Shown: positions 61,408-64,000 of the stretch, piece by piece | Numbering within the stretch: position 1 is the stretch's first letter | Layout of the letters: every line of letters begins with the position of its first letter | Source of the DNA: 21-14-0-10-47-8 sp966211455 | GTDB taxonomy: Bacteria; Bdellovibrionota; Bdellovibrionia; Bdellovibrionales; Bdellovibrionaceae | NCBI GenBank assembly: GCA_966211455.1 | Contig: CBIHNI010000004.1 | Coordinates: forward strand, 1-64,000 | Length of the DNA: 64,000 nucleotides | Direction of reading: 5' to 3' | Notes under the pieces: model-generated | What the model saw: the letters and a program-made list of their open reading frames with translations, nothing else | Told to the model about the DNA's origin: nothing | The model's database searches: none | Made by a program: the position numbers and the translations under genes

Positions 61408-62805
61408 CTAAGGTTTGAACACGATCTTTGAGAGATCGACGGTTTCGTCAGTGGGTTTGATGAGTTCGAAAGACATGTTGGGTTGCCCGACAGACAGAGT
61501 TGAACCCCAAAGAAGAGGCATATAGCTTCCGCGTGCGTGCATTTTTCGAAGCAAGGATTTGAGGGTTTTGATTTCTGTACCCCGATCGGGTGATTGAAAT
61601 GCTTTTTGCAGAGTTTTCTTTTCTTCCGGCAAGACATGAATGAACTCTGAGTCCATTGTCAGTGACATCCAGGTTGAAGGCTCGGGATCGGCAACGCCAT
61701 ATGAGACCAATGCAAGGTCGTACGAGGTATTTGATTTGAGCGCTTGAACAAAGTCATTGATCAAGACCATTTCCCAAGCCACGGAAATATCCAATTTTTT
61801 AAAGACAGGGCTTAAGATTTCGCGGTGGAAATCCGTATTCGGACCTGCAATCGCCAGCAGTTTAACGTTCTTTGGGTGGTCGGTTGGTGCCGTGCTTGAG
61901 CCGTACTTCAAAACATCGAACAAAGGGTATTTCTCTGGCTGCAAGCTGGTCGCTTTTTGAATGGGAAAAGGATGCCTGGATATTTCCATTGATGCAAATT
62001 GCAGTTCGACCGCTTTCAGTAGATTTTGTCTTTGTTTGAAATGTTTGTCGCCGTTTCCGACGCGCAATAAAGACACTCGGTCAAAATCTCGCGTCCAGAT
62101 TGGAAGCTTGGATTGGCTTAGAAGATGGGCCTCTTTGGTTGGGATGAATGAGTTGGTTTGAAAATAGTTTTCCCAGGTTTCGTTTCGACAAAAGCTTTCA
62201 ATGGAAAAATACGGGTCAGCATCTCGAAAAATAATTTGATCAGGGCCTGGCGGGTTTGGGTGGTAAGGGTTCTTTTTCATGACAAGCTCTGAAGCGTTTT
62301 GAGCGGCGATGGCAAATGGTCCACAGGAGAGCGTGTTTGATATCAGATCCAGTTTTTCATTTGTCTCGTTGGGGTGAACCAATGAAAAGAACGCGGATCC
62401 AATTCGCTCAAAGAATACGCCAGCATTTTGAGATGAAAAAATTTGAACGGAAAGCTCTTTGTCGTTCACAATTTGAATAGATTTAAAATCAAGAAGGCCT
62501 GAAAGACTGCTGCCATAGGATCCGCCGATTTGGATGGCGCGGTTGAGATTGAAGATCAGATCCAAGACTGTGACGGGCGAACCATCCGACCATCGAGCCG
62601 AAGGGGAAATATGAAATACGTATTTGTTCTCTGAGGGCTCAAAGCTCCAGTGCTCGATCAGTCCGGGCAGGGCTTTGCGGGATTCATCATAATTGAACCA
62701 AGTTCTAGAGTTGAGCAGGGTGAAATCGTAGTCGCCCATAGAGCGGATCTGAAGCGGATCGACGGGGAGGCGGAGGGTTCTGCGGGCTCGGAGTTGGTGT
62801 GACAT
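61408..62805 (-). CDS. Family 5 solute-binding protein without signal peptide
   Basis: A 465-residue protein. RRTLRLPVDPLQIRSMGDYDFTLLNSR, WSFEPSENKYVFHISPSARWSDGSPVTVLDLIFNLNRA and later FGLT-type blocks (ELVMKKNPYHPNPPGPDQIIF) are those of dipeptide/nickel-type SBP_bac_5 proteins. The mature-like sequence starts within about 12 residues of the only Met, and no signal peptide or lipobox is found. The frame stays open upstream for over 40 codons but without a start or coding-like sequence. Either the 5' end was lost or the protein works in the cytoplasm. No permease is nearby. Confidence 0.7.
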   Translation of the reverse strand: MSHQLRARRTLRLPVDPLQIRSMGDYDFTLLNSRTWFNYDESRKALPGLIEHWSFEPSENKYVFHISPSARWSDGSPVTVLDLIFNLNRAIQIGGSYGSSLSGLLDFKSIQIVNDKELSVQIFSSQNAGVFFERIGSAFFSLVHPNETNEKLDLISNTLSCGPFAIAAQNASELVMKKNPYHPNPPGPDQIIFRDADPYFSIESFCRNETWENYFQTNSFIPTKEAHLLSQSKLPIWTRDFDRVSLLRVGNGDKHFKQRQNLLKAVELQFASMEISRHPFPIQKATSLQPEKYPLFDVLKYGSSTAPTDHPKNVKLLAIAGPNTDFHREILSPVFKKLDISVAWEMVLINDFVQALKSNTSYDLALVSYGVADPEPSTWMSLTMDSEFIHVLPEEKKTLQKAFQSPDRGTEIKTLKSLLRKMHARGSYMPLLWGSTLSVGQPNMSFELIKPTDETVDLSKIVFKP

Positions 62806-63086
62806 TGAGGGATATTTTCCCTGAGAGACGGTTTGAGAGCCATCTTTTATTTTTGGGACTAAGAGGAAACCATTTATATAAGAGATTTTAAGATCTTGTA
62901 TAAAAGGGGAGCATTGGTTAGTGAAATATATTCCTAAAAAGCATCTTGATTGAGTCTACATTAACTCAAATAAACAAAAACAGGTTTGTCATAGAGTAAA
63001 ATTGACTCCAAAAATAGGCATGAGAATTGAAGAGGTTAGGTAATTTATAAATTTGGAGCTATTTTGCAACTAAACGGGGGTAATAA
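62806..63086. other. AT-rich gene-free stretch
   Basis: About 280 bp with no gene and a clear rise in AT content relative to the rest of the window. It must contain the promoter of the small two-gene unit that follows. I cannot fix -35/-10 boxes. It marks the start of a compositionally distinct segment that continues to the window edge. Confidence 0.5.
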
Positions 63087-63368
63087 ATGAGTTACACAGC
63101 CACCTTAATCGTAACAACACTTCTTCATGGCCAGCCGCAAGTTCAGTCTGATGATCAAAAAGTTTTGGTTTTTGAGGCGACAGATGTGAACAATGAAATG
63201 ATCGGTCTACTAAAGGACAGAACACTTATTAATGAGCATCCTGATGGAAAGTTCTCGATTGATAAAATGACTCTAGAAAAATATCTCAAACAAAACCAAA
63301 GAATTGATATTGAATTAGTGAATGGTGCATTGAGGGGAAGTCCTACTACCTCATGGGACACTGATTAG
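63087..63368 (+). CDS. Small ORF, possible precursor peptide for the DUF4135 protein
   Basis: A 93-residue, acidic protein without a signal peptide. GGGGG lies 6 bases before the ATG. The first 80 residues are charged and leader-like (FEATDVNNEMIGLLKDRTLINEHPDGKF). The end reads GALRGSPTTSWDTD, rich in Ser/Thr but with no Cys. It is followed after 20 bp by a LanM-like dehydratase gene, which makes a modified precursor peptide conceivable. It may equally be an unrelated partner protein. The AT-rich codon use is unlike most of the window. Confidence 0.45.
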   Translation: MSYTATLIVTTLLHGQPQVQSDDQKVLVFEATDVNNEMIGLLKDRTLINEHPDGKFSIDKMTLEKYLKQNQRIDIELVNGALRGSPTTSWDTD

Positions 63369-63388
63369 ATTGTTCTTTGGAGGGATTC

Positions 63389-64000
63389 ATGTTTCTTGGA
63401 GACAGTCATAATTTTGGAGAGCGAGTCCGGCTAATACAAGAGAATTTGATTTTCAAGCCAAGAATGATGGTTTGGGAGTGGTGGCTGCTAAGTCATCACT
63501 CGTCTCTTGTGGTCTTTCTTGATAGACTTTTTAAAGACTTTTCACATAATCCTATTTCAATGATTCCTAGCTTAAGTATTGAGAGAAAAGATGTCTTTTC
63601 TGGAACAGTGGAGCGAGTTGAATCCCTAACTAAGCCCAATGTGGGGAAGGTAGTAGCGGAAGCAATTGGGAGCTGCGTTGCACTTTGGTGTTGGTTGGGT
63701 CTAACAGATCTTCATGCTGACAATATTCGATTTGGTGAGATAAACGGGAAGATGCTCTTTTTCCCTATTGATGTTGAAGCAATGTTTTTCAATTTGTTAA
63801 CATTAAATGACACGCTTTTGGTCTTGCCGCCGGCTCATATTGGAAGTCGCGATGTGTGCGGTTTAGGTGTTGTGGCGGCGTCGTTAAGTAGACAGTATAT
63901 TTCAGATTTTGCTGCAGGTATGCGGGAAACACTAAATTTCCTTTCAGATAAAAGTAATGCATTTTTAGATGCCTTTCCTCCTGAAACTTTTGCGAAAGAT
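63389..64000 (+). CDS. LanM-type dehydratase (DUF4135)-like protein, truncated by window end
   Basis: At least 204 residues, running off the window. It starts MFLGDSHNFGERVRLI with GGAGG upstream. GDSHNFG and IFKPRMM match the LanM dehydratase GDxHxxG and YKPR motifs. LTDLHADNIRFGEINGK and FFPIDVEAMF match the kinase-like D-x-H-x-x-N and D-x-E blocks. From what is known of LanM enzymes these hold the phosphorylation and elimination residues. About 150-200 residues of the usual N-terminal lobe are absent. Whether a LanC cyclase domain follows cannot be seen. Confidence 0.7.
   Translation, partial: MFLGDSHNFGERVRLIQENLIFKPRMMVWEWWLLSHHSSLVVFLDRLFKDFSHNPISMIPSLSIERKDVFSGTVERVESLTKPNVGKVVAEAIGSCVALWCWLGLTDLHADNIRFGEINGKMLFFPIDVEAMFFNLLTLNDTLLVLPPAHIGSRDVCGLGVVAASLSRQYISDFAAGMRETLNFLSDKSNAFLDAFPPETFAKD

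Noticed and set aside
61296..61637. 113-codon Ser/Pro-rich minus-strand frame overlapping the binding protein end
   Set aside because: It is a shifted frame of the solute-binding protein gene plus the C-rich tract.

Overview
The window looks like the chromosome of a predatory or predator-related member of the Bdellovibrionota (Bdellovibrio-like). This rests on three things seen here. There are two TIGR02147-family regulators, a family concentrated in that phylum. There are many secreted proteins of unknown function, some with a glycine-rich N-terminus after the signal peptide. There is also a heavy load of secreted hydrolases and lipoproteins. Base composition is roughly balanced, and genes are tightly packed on both strands with frequent stop/start overlaps. 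No rRNA, tRNA, CRISPR array or prophage was seen.

Layout. 1-7.1 kb: a TIGR02147 regulator, a lytic transglycosylase, a Tat-exported flavin amine oxidase, a Tat lipoprotein PhoD-like phosphatase and a periplasmic binding protein. 7.2-11.6 kb: a divergent MarR / TolC-EmrA-EmrB efflux locus around a striking palindromic operator. 11.6-18.6 kb: envelope and glycosylation genes, a pseudouridine synthase, a response regulator, the purine salvage pair (MTA/SAH nucleosidase plus Apt) and a LOG-type phosphoribohydrolase. 18.8-22.1 kb: a RAYT-type transposase with a REP-like hairpin at its stop codon, a phosphatase and a LysM/HD-GYP pair. 22.2-25.0 kb: a K+-dependent-type membrane pyrophosphatase followed by about 740 bp of gene-free, repeat-dense DNA. 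25.0-36.0 kb: a Cys-rich repeat protein, an MFS carrier, a papain-like protein, an RNA-modification/metG operon, a lipoprotein carbonic anhydrase, a class IV aminotransferase, an OmpR-type regulator and MreB. 36.1-42.3 kb: a glycosyltransferase-FecR pair, a secreted PHB-depolymerase-like esterase, a response regulator and an S1/P1 nuclease. 42.3-49.4 kb: an accessory island of unrecognised proteins (beta-propeller-like, internally duplicated, ankyrin/MORN-like) and a phosphoribosyltransferase-hydrolase fusion. 49.5-53.3 kb: a chromate transporter remnant, a copper-responsive csoR/copper ATPase operon with a very long palindromic operator, and mutM. 53.4-62.8 kb: a membrane-anchored FadE-type acyl-CoA dehydrogenase, secreted proteins, two regulators, RNase Y and a family 5 solute-binding protein lacking a signal peptide.

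The right edge (62.8-64.0 kb) changes to AT-rich DNA. It carries a small two-gene unit: a 93-residue ORF with a Ser/Thr-rich, Cys-free tail, followed 20 bp later by the start of a DUF4135 (LanM dehydratase-like) protein. This protein begins directly at the conserved GDSH motif and runs off the window. It is the best candidate here for an undescribed system, a reduced lanthipeptide-synthetase-like modification unit. The repeat-dense stretch at 24.3-24.9 kb, including phased 14-bp units in opposing orientation, is the most unusual non-coding structure.
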